In this document: positions 40,939 to 48,429 of the stretch, piece after piece
Layout: each line of letters starts with the position of its first letter
How positions within the stretch are numbered: the stretch's first letter is position 1
From: Rhodopseudomonas_A sp036404135
GTDB taxonomy: Bacteria; Pseudomonadota; Alphaproteobacteria; Rhizobiales; Xanthobacteraceae
Reading direction: 5' to 3'
Length of the DNA stretch: 64,000 nucleotides
NCBI RefSeq assembly: GCF_036404135.1
Contig: NZ_DASWPE010000098.1
Location: 128,711 to 192,710 of the forward strand
Notes under the pieces: generated by a model
The model's input: only the letters and a program-made list of their open reading frames with translations
What the model was told of the DNA's origin: nothing
Databases searched by the model: none
Position numbers and translations under genes: made by a program

Positions 40939-41231
40939 TGGTGCGGGCGGCCGGAATCGAACCGGCACGGGCAATGCCCAACGGATTTTCTTACCAGCTA
41001 CGGCTTTCGCCGCCGTCATGTGCATGACGTTTGTGGTCTGGACTATCCCTTCACCGTGGCGTTGCCGCTGTAGGTGCTGCCCGTCTAGTCTCTACACCTT
41101 CCCCGAAGGGCTTGGCTCGGGATTGCCAGTAAAGGTTTCCCCGAATTTGAGCAGTTCTGCATCCCGGGTTTCCCCGGGAGCACTCAATCTTGGCTTAAGT
41201 CCGTTGCGTCTACCAGTTCCGCCACGCCCGC
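40939..41231 (-). tRNA. tRNA-Leu(UAA) interrupted by a group I intron
   Basis: Reading the minus strand, the 35 nt 5' exon (41231-41197) ends GGACTT and the 3' exon (40989-40939) starts AAAATCCG and ends with encoded CCA. Joined, they make a complete class II tRNA: acceptor GCGGGCG/CGCCCGC, anticodon stem ACGGA/TCCGT with loop CTTAAAA (anticodon UAA), variable arm TGGGC..GCCCG and T arm GCCGG TTCGATT CCGGC. The intron splits the anticodon after U34. It lies between the Fic pair and the integrase, inside the element as I delimit it, 1.4 kb from a broken host tRNA of the same specificity. Confidence 0.93.
40990..41196 (-). ncRNA. group I intron in tRNA-Leu(UAA)
   Basis: About 207 nt between the exon ends. 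The 5' splice follows a U (GGACTT^AAGCC) and the intron ends in G (GGTAAG^AAAA), as group I introns do. Core elements are visible: AGAGACTAGACGG and GGGATAGTCC give the P7 pairing, GGGGAAACC occurs twice, and TTCGGGGAA is a typical tetraloop stem. No open frame for a homing endonuclease fits. Self-splicing is expected by family; I have not folded it. Inserting after U34 of tRNA-Leu(UAA) is the same position as in cyanobacterial/plastid introns. Confidence 0.88.
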
Positions 41232-41276
41232 ATGCCGGGGTCTTCATAACCCGAGGCGACTCGGCCGCCAAGACAA

Positions 41277-42485
41277 TTACGCCAGTTCGCCCTTGCGCAC
41301 CTCCTGCACCTCCTTTTTGGGGGGACGGGGTCGACGGACGTTGATGGCCGCCGCATCCAGGCGGGTCTTGATGTGGGAGGCATAATATTTCTCGATCATT
41401 TCGACGCTGGTGCGGCAGTTTTTGGCGATCTGGTAAATGTCGGCCCCCTCCATCAACCGCAGGCAGATGTAGGTGTGGCGTAAAGAATAGAACGTCCGCC
41501 GCTGTCCTTCGCGGTCGAACTTCAACCCTTCCTCATCCAGGATGCGGTTGAACAGCTCGTGCTGGTAGGTGGGGAAGAGCCGGTCTTCCGGAGATGGCTT
41601 GTTGCGCTTTTTCAGGCGCTGGAAAACCGGCACGGCGTTGGCCGTGCTTTTGCAATATCCGACCCCGCGCTTCCCGCGGACCTCGATTTCCAGGATGGTC
41701 TCCCCGCTACCGTCGTCGTCCACGACGGTTACATCGCGGTATTCCAGGCGCATGACCTCGTCCGGGCGGAGCCCGGTGTTGGCCATGAACAACACCATGT
41801 CGTGAAGCTGTTCGCCTTCCCACTTGTAGCGGTCACGGATGGGGTGCTTGGCCCTCTTTCGCGTGGCCGTATACAACTTTCGGTATTCTTCGGGCGAGAA
41901 CCACGCCCGGTGCGAGATCTTGGTGTTGAATTTGTAGGGTTCGGACAGGTCCGGCATCGATTTCAGCCAGCCATGCCGCATGGCCGTCTTGAGCGTCTGC
42001 CGCAGCGCCACGATTTCCTGGTGGATAGTGCTGCGCGCCGGGGGCTTGCCCCACTTGGCCTTCGCCTTCTCGATCCGGTCGATACGATAGTTCTGAATGG
42101 CGCCCGCCGTCACTTCCGACAGCGGCAGCGCCCCGAGGAAGGGGATCAGATAATTGCGCAGACGCCTCTCATGGCCTTTGACGTAAATGGCGTTGCGCTG
42201 CCCCTCGGTGATGATGGGAAACTCACGCAAGAACTGTTCTGCGGCGTCTGAGAAGGTCTTTTCGGCATTGACGGCGAGGAGCTTGCCCAGCTCGCCGCGT
42301 TTGAACATGCCGCGCAGCTCAAGGTACCAGTCCTCGGCCGCATCCTCGGCCTGGGAGAGCTCTTCTTTCTGGGTTGTCGCCCGGTGCTGCTTCCCACCGA
42401 TCGACGTCGAGCACTGCCAGAAGCGACCACCTGGCCGCTTGTAGAGCTGAACCTTGCCACCGAGGATCTCGTGCCGTGCTGTCAT
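41277..42485 (-). CDS. tyrosine recombinase (integrase) of the island
   Basis: 402 residues. Catalytic residues are visible: Arg240 (NTGLRPDEVMRLEY), Arg336-His337 (FYSLRHTYICL) and the nucleophile Tyr367/368 (IEKYYASHI). An N-terminal arm-binding domain and a core-binding domain (HERRLRNYLIPFLGALPLSE) precede. It lies 46 bp from the intron-containing tRNA and about 130 bp from the host tRNA fragment, as expected at an element end. It is the likely enzyme that inserted the island into tRNA-Leu(UAA). No excisionase gene is recognisable beside it. Confidence 0.93.
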   Translation of the reverse strand: MTARHEILGGKVQLYKRPGGRFWQCSTSIGGKQHRATTQKEELSQAEDAAEDWYLELRGMFKRGELGKLLAVNAEKTFSDAAEQFLREFPIITEGQRNAIYVKGHERRLRNYLIPFLGALPLSEVTAGAIQNYRIDRIEKAKAKWGKPPARSTIHQEIVALRQTLKTAMRHGWLKSMPDLSEPYKFNTKISHRAWFSPEEYRKLYTATRKRAKHPIRDRYKWEGEQLHDMVLFMANTGLRPDEVMRLEYRDVTVVDDDGSGETILEIEVRGKRGVGYCKSTANAVPVFQRLKKRNKPSPEDRLFPTYQHELFNRILDEEGLKFDREGQRRTFYSLRHTYICLRLMEGADIYQIAKNCRTSVEMIEKYYASHIKTRLDAAAINVRRPRPPKKEVQEVRKGELA

Positions 42486-42512
42486 GTGCGCAATAGCCGG
42501 TCATTTGTGGCC

Positions 42513-42538
42513 GTGCTAACTGTGCTAATAATGTGCTA
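42513..42538. repeat. three GTGCTA direct repeats upstream of integrase
   Basis: GTGCTA occurs at 42513, 42522 and 42533 (starts 9 and 11 bp apart), directly 5' of the integrase gene and within 80 bp of the tRNA junction. Phased short repeats at this place are typical of arm-type integrase sites or an operator for int. The flanking 42540-42615 is very A/T-rich, as attachment regions often are. Confidence 0.55.
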
Positions 42539-42615
42539 GCTTTTCGAGATTGTCAATTTCGTTTTAAGTATTTGATTTTATTCGCTATTTCTTGATATCG
42601 TGGATCGAAGTTTTC

Positions 42616-42656
42616 GATTTTAAGTCCCTTGCGTCTACCAATTCCGCCACGTCCGC
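42616..42656 (-). pseudogene. 5' fragment of host tRNA-Leu(UAA) at element junction (att site)
   Basis: On the minus strand 42656-42616 reads as a tRNA 5' half: acceptor GCGGACG, D arm, anticodon stem AGGGA and loop CTTAAAA, then only TC of the 3' stem before similarity ends. Its first 35 nt differ from the 5' exon of the intron-containing tRNA at three places only. A full 3' half does not follow, so the gene is broken at the anticodon arm. The core chromosome starts right after it. The shared CTTAAAATC is the probable crossover region. The missing 3' half should lie at the element's other end. Confidence 0.85.
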
Positions 42657-42806
42657 AGTGTCGTCCAGCCCTGCTGCCGCCTCGGCCGCCGCCCCAGGCT
42701 GGACGCGGCACCATCCATAGTCGAGCGCGCGGCGCAAAGCAAAGCCCGCGCGCGACGCCCCCTCAGAGTCTGACCGAAAAAGCGACGAGCAAAATCAGCG
42801 GTCTTT

Positions 42807-42914
42807 GTCATTGCGAGCCGAGGCCGGCGCGCAGCGCCGGCCGAACAGCGAAGCAATCCAGGGGCTGAGCGCGGAGCCCTGGATTGCTTCGTCACAAGAG
42901 CTCCTCGCAATGAC
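42807..42914. repeat. long palindromic intergenic repeat (CATTGCGAG family)
   Basis: GTCATTGCGAG at one end and CTCGCAATGAC at the other, with an inner hairpin CGAAGCAATCCAGGG/CCCTGGATTGCTTCG. This is the common 100 bp palindromic repeat of Bradyrhizobium/Rhodopseudomonas-type chromosomes. It lies in the 303 bp gap between the junction and the first core gene; nothing else is seen there. Confidence 0.8.
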
Positions 42915-42959
42915 ACGTTGAACGTCTGATTTCATTGATCGCTTTTTCGGTCAGGCTCG

Positions 42960-43580
42960 TCAGGCGGCGCTGGCGCGGCGGCGCGCCAGCGCCAGCCGAA
43001 TCAACGGCAGCCGATCGTTGCCGAAATACATGTCGGTGGCGTCGACGAAGATGGTCGGCGAGCCGAAGCCGCCGCGCGCCATCACCTCGTCGGTGTTGGC
43101 CTTGAGCTTCTGCTTGATCGCCGGCGCGGCGATGCCGGCCAGGAATTCATCCGGATCGACGCCGAGGCGCAGGCAGATCTCGTGCAGCACGGCGTCCTGC
43201 GAAATATCGAGGTCGGCGCCCCAATAGGCCTCGAACACCGCGCGCGCGAACGGCAGCATCGCGCTCGTCCGCTCGCGGTCGAGCCACAGGCAGCCGCGCA
43301 TCGCTTTGACGCTGTTCACCGGAAACACCCGCGGCGGCATCCTGATCGCGAGCCCGGCGGCGCGCGCCCAATCCGCCAGGTCCTTTTTCATGTAGGCGGC
43401 CTTCGCCGGCACCGGCTGATCGCGTTGCGCATAGACGCTGGGATTGATGGCGTTGAAGATGCCGCCGACCAGGATCGGCCGCCACGCAATGGTTTCGCCG
43501 AACTCATCGGCCAATGGCTGGATGTTGTGGAAGGCGAGATAGGTCCAGGGGCTCGAGCAGTCGAAGAAGAATTCGATCAT
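42960..43580 (-). CDS. 2-hydroxychromene-2-carboxylate isomerase-like (DsbA-fold) protein
   Basis: 206 residues from ATG 43580 (AGGAAA upstream). The start IEFFFDCSSPWTYLAFHNIQ is the thioredoxin/GST-kappa fold of HCCA isomerases, with Ser in place of the DsbA cysteine. FGSPTIFVDATDMYFGNDRL is the cis-Pro segment plus substrate-proximal loop. The family isomerises hydroxychromene carboxylates with glutathione in naphthalene degradation; chromosomal homologues may act on other aromatic or GSH substrates. A glutathione transferase gene follows on the same strand. Confidence 0.88.
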   Translation of the reverse strand: MIEFFFDCSSPWTYLAFHNIQPLADEFGETIAWRPILVGGIFNAINPSVYAQRDQPVPAKAAYMKKDLADWARAAGLAIRMPPRVFPVNSVKAMRGCLWLDRERTSAMLPFARAVFEAYWGADLDISQDAVLHEICLRLGVDPDEFLAGIAAPAIKQKLKANTDEVMARGGFGSPTIFVDATDMYFGNDRLPLIRLALARRRASAA

Positions 43581-43618
43581 CGGGATTTCCTCGATTGATT
43601 TGCGCGGTTGATTGAGCC

Positions 43619-43725
43619 CGTCACCCTGAGGTGCCGTAGCGAAGCGGAGGCCTCGAAGGGCGACGGGGCGTGGCACGCCGCATCCTTCGAGGCTCGCCGA
43701 AGACGGCTCGCACCTCAGGATGACG
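43619..43725. repeat. palindromic intergenic repeat (CCTGAGGTGC family)
   Basis: Starts CGTCACCCTGAGGTGC and ends GCACCTCAGGATGACG, with GGCCTCGAAGG/CCTTCGAGGC arms inside. A sister copy lies between groES and groEL (62311-62428). This family is abundant in Rhodopseudomonas/Bradyrhizobium genomes. Confidence 0.85.
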
Positions 43726-43736
43726 GCGGCCCCACC

Positions 43737-44444
43737 TCACTGTTGTTGCTGCGCCTGCGCATGCGACGGCGCGTCGACGCCGAACATGATCTTGCGCGCC
43801 TGCTGATCCATCGGCTGCGTCTCCTGCTTGCCGACCGCGAGCCCGGCCTGCAATTGCGGCCGCGCCCGCAGCAAAGCGTACCAGCGCTTGAGGTTCGGAT
43901 AGTCGTCGAGCGAAAGCCCCTGCGCCTTGTGGGTCATGATCCAGGGAAAGCAGGCGATGTCGGCGATCGAGTAGTCGCCGGCGATATAATCGCGCCCGGC
44001 GAGCCTGCTATCCAGCACGCCGTACAACCGCTTGGCTTCGCGCATGTAGCGGTCGATCGCATAGGGCAGCTTCTCCGGCGCGTAGAGCAGGAAGTGGCCG
44101 TTCTGGCCGAGCATCGGGCCGAGCCCGCCGATCTGCCACATCAGCCATTGCGTCACCTCAAAGCGGCCGCGCAGATCGCGCGGCATGAACAGCCCGGATT
44201 TTTCCGCAAGATAGATCAGGATCGCGCCACTCTCGAAGATGGTGATGGGCGCGCCGCCGTCGGCGGGGGCGCGATCGACGATGGTCGGCATCCGGCCGTT
44301 CGGATTGAGCTTCAAATAGTCCGGCTGATGCTGGTCGCCGCGGCCGAGCTGCATCGGATGCAGCTCGTAGGGCAGCCCGCATTCCTCCAGCATGATCGAG
44401 ATCTTCCAGCCGTTCGGCGTCGGCGCGTAATACAATTCGATCAT
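43737..44444 (-). CDS. glutathione S-transferase (YghU/YfcG-like)
   Basis: 235 residues from ATG 44444 (GGAG upstream). N-terminal thioredoxin-fold domain: MIELYYAPTPNGWKISIMLE, LNPNGRMPTIVD (cis-Pro) and TIFESGAILIYLAEKSG, the glutathione-binding ES motif. The all-helical C-terminal domain has the N-capping region YSIADIACFPWI. The YghU/YfcG type shows disulfide reductase activity with glutathione. A Gln-rich tail (AQAQQQQ) is appended. It is separated from the HCCA-isomerase gene by a palindromic repeat. Confidence 0.9.
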   Translation of the reverse strand: MIELYYAPTPNGWKISIMLEECGLPYELHPMQLGRGDQHQPDYLKLNPNGRMPTIVDRAPADGGAPITIFESGAILIYLAEKSGLFMPRDLRGRFEVTQWLMWQIGGLGPMLGQNGHFLLYAPEKLPYAIDRYMREAKRLYGVLDSRLAGRDYIAGDYSIADIACFPWIMTHKAQGLSLDDYPNLKRWYALLRARPQLQAGLAVGKQETQPMDQQARKIMFGVDAPSHAQAQQQQ

Positions 44445-44595
44445 GCGGGGCTCCGTTGTTGCGAGGCACGTTTTGCGCGATCCTAGCCCGGCCGCCGCAC
44501 CGCCGGCAATGCCGTCGGCGAGGCGCGTTGCTGGCGCTCCCGCCGCCGGAGTGCAGCTCAGGATGACGGTGGAACGTTGCTCGGGATGTTGCAAC

Positions 44596-45258
44596 TTACG
44601 ATGACGTGACGCCGCGTAGCAGCGCAGACGGGTGCAGCCGCGGCCGATAGCCGGCGAGAAGCGCGCGCAGCGTCGAGGGCGGCGTCAGCAGCGCGGCGCC
44701 GGGCAATGCAGCATCATCGTGCGGAGCGGCGGCGCGGTAGCCGTCGAAGCTCCATGGCAGCGCCTGGCCGCGCAGCACCAGATAACAAGTTGCGACCGCG
44801 TCATCCCCGCGCGCCTGCAGCATCGCGCCGTCGGGCAATTGCGCCAGCGCGCACGGCAAGGGATGCAGCCGCTTCAATCGTCGATCCAGCCGCTCGGCAT
44901 GCAGCGCCGCGTCGATCTCGCTCGCCGCGGCCCGTGCCAGAGCGTTGCCGCGCTGCCAGGCGGCTTGAAACGCCAAGGCGTCGTCGCGTCGGCAGAAAAA
45001 ACACGGCCGATGCCCGGCGGCGAGCGCGGTGGCTTCGTCGAGGAAGAACAATTCGGTCCAGCTCTGCCGCGCCATCACCGCGCGGCGGCGGCCGCGAAAT
45101 GCGCAGAGGCAAATGATCCAGGCCTTGCTGCTCCAGCGCCTGCCGAGCAGCGTCCTGGTCGCCGGATCATGGATGATGCCGCGATTGCCGGTGAACAGCC
45201 CGCGCTGCGGCACCGCGACGATGTCGCCCCAGGGCGTGACGCGATTCTGCAGCGGCAT
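44596..45258 (-). CDS. conserved hypothetical protein
   Basis: 220 residues, ATG with GGAGG upstream. Conserved blocks SKAWIICLCAFRGRRR, TELFFLDEATALAAGHRPCF with a CxxC-like CFFCRR, and a helical second half. I recall this family as widespread in Hyphomicrobiales without known function; the cysteines could bind zinc. It lies about 100 bp downstream of gpt with a hairpin CTCTCCCCGC..GCGGGGAGAG (about 45312-45336) between. Confidence 0.65.
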   Translation of the reverse strand: MPLQNRVTPWGDIVAVPQRGLFTGNRGIIHDPATRTLLGRRWSSKAWIICLCAFRGRRRAVMARQSWTELFFLDEATALAAGHRPCFFCRRDDALAFQAAWQRGNALARAAASEIDAALHAERLDRRLKRLHPLPCALAQLPDGAMLQARGDDAVATCYLVLRGQALPWSFDGYRAAAPHDDAALPGAALLTPPSTLRALLAGYRPRLHPSALLRGVTSS

Positions 45259-45354
45259 CGATCACCTCCGGCACATGCTGGCCGACGTCACTGCTCCGCT
45301 TGCGGCGCGCTCCCTCTCCCCGCTTGCGGGGAGAGGTAAACGCGCGGTCGCGTT

Positions 45355-45879
45355 CTACCCCGCGCCGTCCTTCATCGGCGGCTGGAAGGTCAGCGCCAGA
45401 TCCCAGGGAAAGAAGATCCAGGTGTCCTGCGAGACTTCGGTGATGAAGGTGTCGACCAACGGCCGGCCCTTCGGCTTGGCGTAGACCGTGGCGAAATGCG
45501 CCCCGGGCAACAGATCCCGCACCAGCCTGGCGGTAGCGCCGGTGTCGACCAGGTCGTCGACGATCAACAGCCCCTTGCCGGTGCCGCCGCCGAGCGCCTG
45601 GGTGCTCTGCGAGATCCCTTTCAGCAATTGCAGCTCGCCCTGCCGGTCGTGCTCGTAGGAGGCGATGCACACCGTGTCGATGACACGGACGCCGAGTTCG
45701 CGGGCGACGATCGCCGCCGGCACCAGCCCGCCGCGGGTGATCGCGATCACCGCGGCGAACGGTCCGACCTCGTTGAGCCGCCAGGTCAAGGCCCGGCAGT
45801 CGCGGTGAAACTGGTCCCACGACACCGGAAACGCCCGGCCCGCCCGCTCCTGGGCGCTGAGATCCACGCTTTCGATCAT
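45355..45879 (-). CDS. gpt: xanthine(-guanine) phosphoribosyltransferase
   Basis: 174 residues from ATG 45879. The PRPP loop is GLLIVDDLVDTGATA and the purine-binding hood segment DTWIFFPWDLA is typical of Gpt (WVVFPWE-like). The protein salvages xanthine and guanine to XMP and GMP with PRPP. Length equals the family norm (~150-175). An upstream frame extension by one TTG is not needed. Confidence 0.92.
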   Translation of the reverse strand: MIESVDLSAQERAGRAFPVSWDQFHRDCRALTWRLNEVGPFAAVIAITRGGLVPAAIVARELGVRVIDTVCIASYEHDRQGELQLLKGISQSTQALGGGTGKGLLIVDDLVDTGATARLVRDLLPGAHFATVYAKPKGRPLVDTFITEVSQDTWIFFPWDLALTFQPPMKDGAG

Positions 45880-45922
45880 CAATCTTTCCTATATCCAGGG
45901 CAACCCGGCCGCCGCCGCCGGG

Positions 45923-46660
45923 TCAATGCGGCACCTGCAGCGCGGTCAGCATCTGTCTGACGCCCTCCACCGCCTCGCGCAGCTTCTCCGGATCGCGCGA
46001 GCGCACCACCAGATAGGTGTTGGGTTTCTTGTCGTCGTCGAGAAACGGATAGCTGCCGATCATGGCGTCGGGATGCGCCTTGGCCAGCGCCCGCAGCGGG
46101 CCGCCGATGTCGCCTTCGCGGGCGTTGGCGCGAATCGATTCCGACAGCATCCGCACCCCGGATTTCAGCTTCGGTGCCACGATGTCCATCATCGCCTGCA
46201 TGATCGAGGGCACCCCCGCCAGCACGATGACGTTGCCGATCTTGAAACCCGGCGCCAGAATGGTGGCGCTCTGGATCAGTTCGGCGCCGTCCGGGATCCG
46301 CGCCATCCTCAAGCGCGCCTCGTTGAGTTCGGCCTCGGAGAACCGCTCGCGAAACCGCGCCACCACCTCCGGATGATGGTCGATGCCGACCCCGAACGCC
46401 TTGGCGACGGCGTCGGCGGTGATGTCGTCATGGGTCGGACCGATGCCGCCTGTCGAGAATACGTAAGTGTAGCGCTGCCGCAGCGCGTCCAGCGCCTCGA
46501 TGATGGCGGCTTCGTCGTCGGCGACCACCCGCACCTCGCGCAGGTCGATGCCGATATTGGTGAGGTATTCGGCGATGAAACCGATATTGGCGTCCTTGGT
46601 GCGGCCTGACAGAATTTCGTCGCCGATCACCACAATGCCGGCCGTAATGATCTCGCTCAT
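45923..46660 (-). CDS. CinA/MoaB-type molybdopterin-binding-domain protein
   Basis: 245 residues. The MoCF-biosynthesis/CinA N-terminal fold is clear: AGIVVIGDEILSGRTKDANI, FSTGGIGPTHDDITADAVAK, IVLAGVPSIMQAMMD. It lacks the C-terminal nicotinamide-nucleotide deamidase domain of full CinA, so it is the short class often annotated as competence/damage-inducible protein A. Possible ADP-ribose/NAD-linked pyrophosphatase activity is known for CinA relatives. It lies 43 bp upstream of gpt on the same strand. Confidence 0.88.
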   Translation of the reverse strand: MSEIITAGIVVIGDEILSGRTKDANIGFIAEYLTNIGIDLREVRVVADDEAAIIEALDALRQRYTYVFSTGGIGPTHDDITADAVAKAFGVGIDHHPEVVARFRERFSEAELNEARLRMARIPDGAELIQSATILAPGFKIGNVIVLAGVPSIMQAMMDIVAPKLKSGVRMLSESIRANAREGDIGGPLRALAKAHPDAMIGSYPFLDDDKKPNTYLVVRSRDPEKLREAVEGVRQMLTALQVPH

Positions 46661-46880
46661 TGGCTTCCCTCAACCGTGACGCATCCGCTTAGCACGCCCG
46701 GCCTCGGTTTCACGAGGCCCTGCCGTCAATTTGAGCAGGCGCTGGCTATTTTTTCCGGCAATCTTTCCGGCGGTTCAGGTAAATGCTCTGTTCGAATGCA
46801 TATCGCGGTGGCCCGGGCCTTGCTACCATTGAGTTCCGTGTTGCACTGTCGCGCAGGACCATCAGGAACAGTCGGAATAT

Positions 46881-48299
46881 ATGGCAGTTGCGTTCGACGA
46901 AATGAACGGCCCCGGCGGCGACCTTCGCCCGGCCTATCAAGAGCTTTCCCGCTGGTTGAGCGAGACTCCCCCTGACGCTCTGGAATACCGGCGCCAGGAA
47001 GCCGAGCTTTTGTTCCGGCGAATCGGCATCACCTTCGCAGTCTATGGCGACGCCGAGGCCCAGGAGCGGCTGATCCCGTTCGACGTGATCCCGCGCATCC
47101 TCTCCGGCAAGGAATGGACGCTGCTGGAAAACGGCCTGAAACAGCGGGTCCGCGCCCTCAACATGTTCCTGCGCGACATCTACCACGGCCGCGACATCCT
47201 GCGCGCCAACATCATTCCCGACGACCTGATCTTCCAGAACCCGGTGTTCCGGCCGGAAATGAACGGCCAGGACGTGCCGCACGACGTCTATGTGCACATC
47301 GCCGGGATCGACATCGTGAGGGTGGATTCCGAGAATTTCTTCGTGCTCGAGGACAACGCCCGCACCCCGTCCGGGGTGTCCTACATGCTGGAAAACCGCG
47401 AAATCATGATGCGGCTGTTTCCCGACCTGTTCGCGCGGCACCGCGTCGCCCCGGTGGAGAAATATCCCGACGAACTGTTGTCGGCGCTGCGCTCGGTGGC
47501 ACCGATTCACACCTCGTCGGAGCCGACCGTCGCGCTGATGACCCCCGGCGTCTACAATTCCGCCTATTACGAGCACTCGTTCCTCGCCGACAAGCTCGGC
47601 GTCGAACTGGTCGAGGGCCGCGACCTCGTGGTCAAGAACGACGAGGTGTTCATGCGCACCACCGAGGGGCTGAAGCGGGTCGACGTGATCTACCGCCGGG
47701 TCGACGACGACTTCCTCGATCCGTTGACGTTCCGGCCGGATTCCGCGCTCGGCGTCCCCGGGCTGATGTCGGCCTATATGGCCGGCAACGTCACGCTGGC
47801 CAACGCGGTCGGCACCGGCATCGCCGACGACAAGGCGGTGTACAGCTACATGCCGGAGATCGTGAAATTCTATCTCGGCGAGGAGCCGATCCTGAAGAAC
47901 GTGCCGACCTGGCGCTGCCGCGAGCCGGCCGATCTCGCCTATGTGCTGGATCATCTCGGCGAACTGGTGGTCAAGGAAGTGCACGGCTCCGGCGGCTACG
48001 GCATGCTGATCGGCCCGGCCGCCACCAAGGCCACCATCGAGGCGTTCCGCGACAAGCTGAAGCGCGAGCCGGAGGGCTTCATCGCCCAGCCGACGCTAGC
48101 GCTGTCGACCTGCCCGACCTGCACCGCCAAGGGGCTGGCGCCGCGCCATGTCGACCTGCGGCCGTTCGTATTGACCGGCAGCAACCACGTCACCGTGGTG
48201 CCGGGCGGCCTGACCCGGGTGGCGCTGCAGGAAGGCTCGCTGGTGGTGAATTCCAGCCAGGGCGGCGGCACCAAGGACACCTGGATTCTGGATGAGTGA
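46881..48299 (+). CDS. circularly permuted ATP-grasp protein (Anbu-linked peptide ligase)
   Basis: 472 residues. Conserved blocks of the circularly permuted type 2 ATP-grasp family: PFDVIPRILSGKEWTLLENG, NMFLRDIYHGRDILRANIIP, FFVLEDNARTPSGVSYMLEN, ELVVKEVHGSGGYGMLIGPA (the nucleotide-binding Lys and Gly loop) and GGGTKDTWILDE. The family is predicted to ligate amino acids or peptides, in a set with alpha-E, transglutaminase and Anbu proteins; all four occur here. It is the first gene of the cluster. Confidence 0.92.
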   Translation: MAVAFDEMNGPGGDLRPAYQELSRWLSETPPDALEYRRQEAELLFRRIGITFAVYGDAEAQERLIPFDVIPRILSGKEWTLLENGLKQRVRALNMFLRDIYHGRDILRANIIPDDLIFQNPVFRPEMNGQDVPHDVYVHIAGIDIVRVDSENFFVLEDNARTPSGVSYMLENREIMMRLFPDLFARHRVAPVEKYPDELLSALRSVAPIHTSSEPTVALMTPGVYNSAYYEHSFLADKLGVELVEGRDLVVKNDEVFMRTTEGLKRVDVIYRRVDDDFLDPLTFRPDSALGVPGLMSAYMAGNVTLANAVGTGIADDKAVYSYMPEIVKFYLGEEPILKNVPTWRCREPADLAYVLDHLGELVVKEVHGSGGYGMLIGPAATKATIEAFRDKLKREPEGFIAQPTLALSTCPTCTAKGLAPRHVDLRPFVLTGSNHVTVVPGGLTRVALQEGSLVVNSSQGGGTKDTWILDE

Positions 48300-48305
48300 T
48301 TTGAA

Positions 48306-48389
48306 GCGAATCGCGAGTAGCGAATGGTGAATAGCAACGAGCGACTGCGGACGCCTTCCCTATTCGCCACTCGCCATTCGCAATTCGCG
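48306..48389. repeat. imperfect palindromic repeat between ATP-grasp and alpha-E genes
   Basis: GCGAATCGCGAGTAGCGAAT GGTG... pairs imperfectly with ...CGCCATTCGCAATTCGC across a short central part. Such GCGAATxGCGAATAG repeats are common in Bradyrhizobiaceae chromosomes. It occupies most of the 130 bp gap and can form a hairpin in the transcript. Confidence 0.65.
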
Positions 48390-48429
48390 CTTTCCTCCCC
48401 CCGCTCGTAGCAACGAAGAAAAAGCCCCC

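Larger units (their letters stand above)
1..42620. mobile_element. integrated conjugative/mobilizable island (partial; left end outside window)
   Basis: From the left edge to the tRNA-Leu fragment near 42.62 kb the DNA carries typical element functions: RepB- and ParB-like proteins, ArdC, two relaxases, two VirD4-type coupling ATPases, a serine recombinase, toxin-antitoxin pairs and, at the right end, a tyrosine integrase beside a truncated tRNA. Base composition varies between patches; the 14.1-18.1 kb and 35-38 kb segments look clearly more A/T-rich than their neighbours, so it is a mosaic. No VirB/Trb mating-pair genes are seen here. The right boundary is inferred from the end of tRNA similarity; the left boundary is not in the window. 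Confidence 0.85.

Noticed and set aside
40939..41231. Reading the split tRNA as a broken pseudogene
   Set aside because: Exons join into a complete tRNA with all stems, and the insert has group I intron ends and P7 elements.
1..42620. Type IV secretion (VirB/Trb) genes
   Set aside because: None found in the window, so I do not call the element self-transmissible.
46746..47984. Long minus-strand open frame (412 codons) opposite the ATP-grasp gene
   Set aside because: Mirror of a well-recognised core gene; no family pattern.
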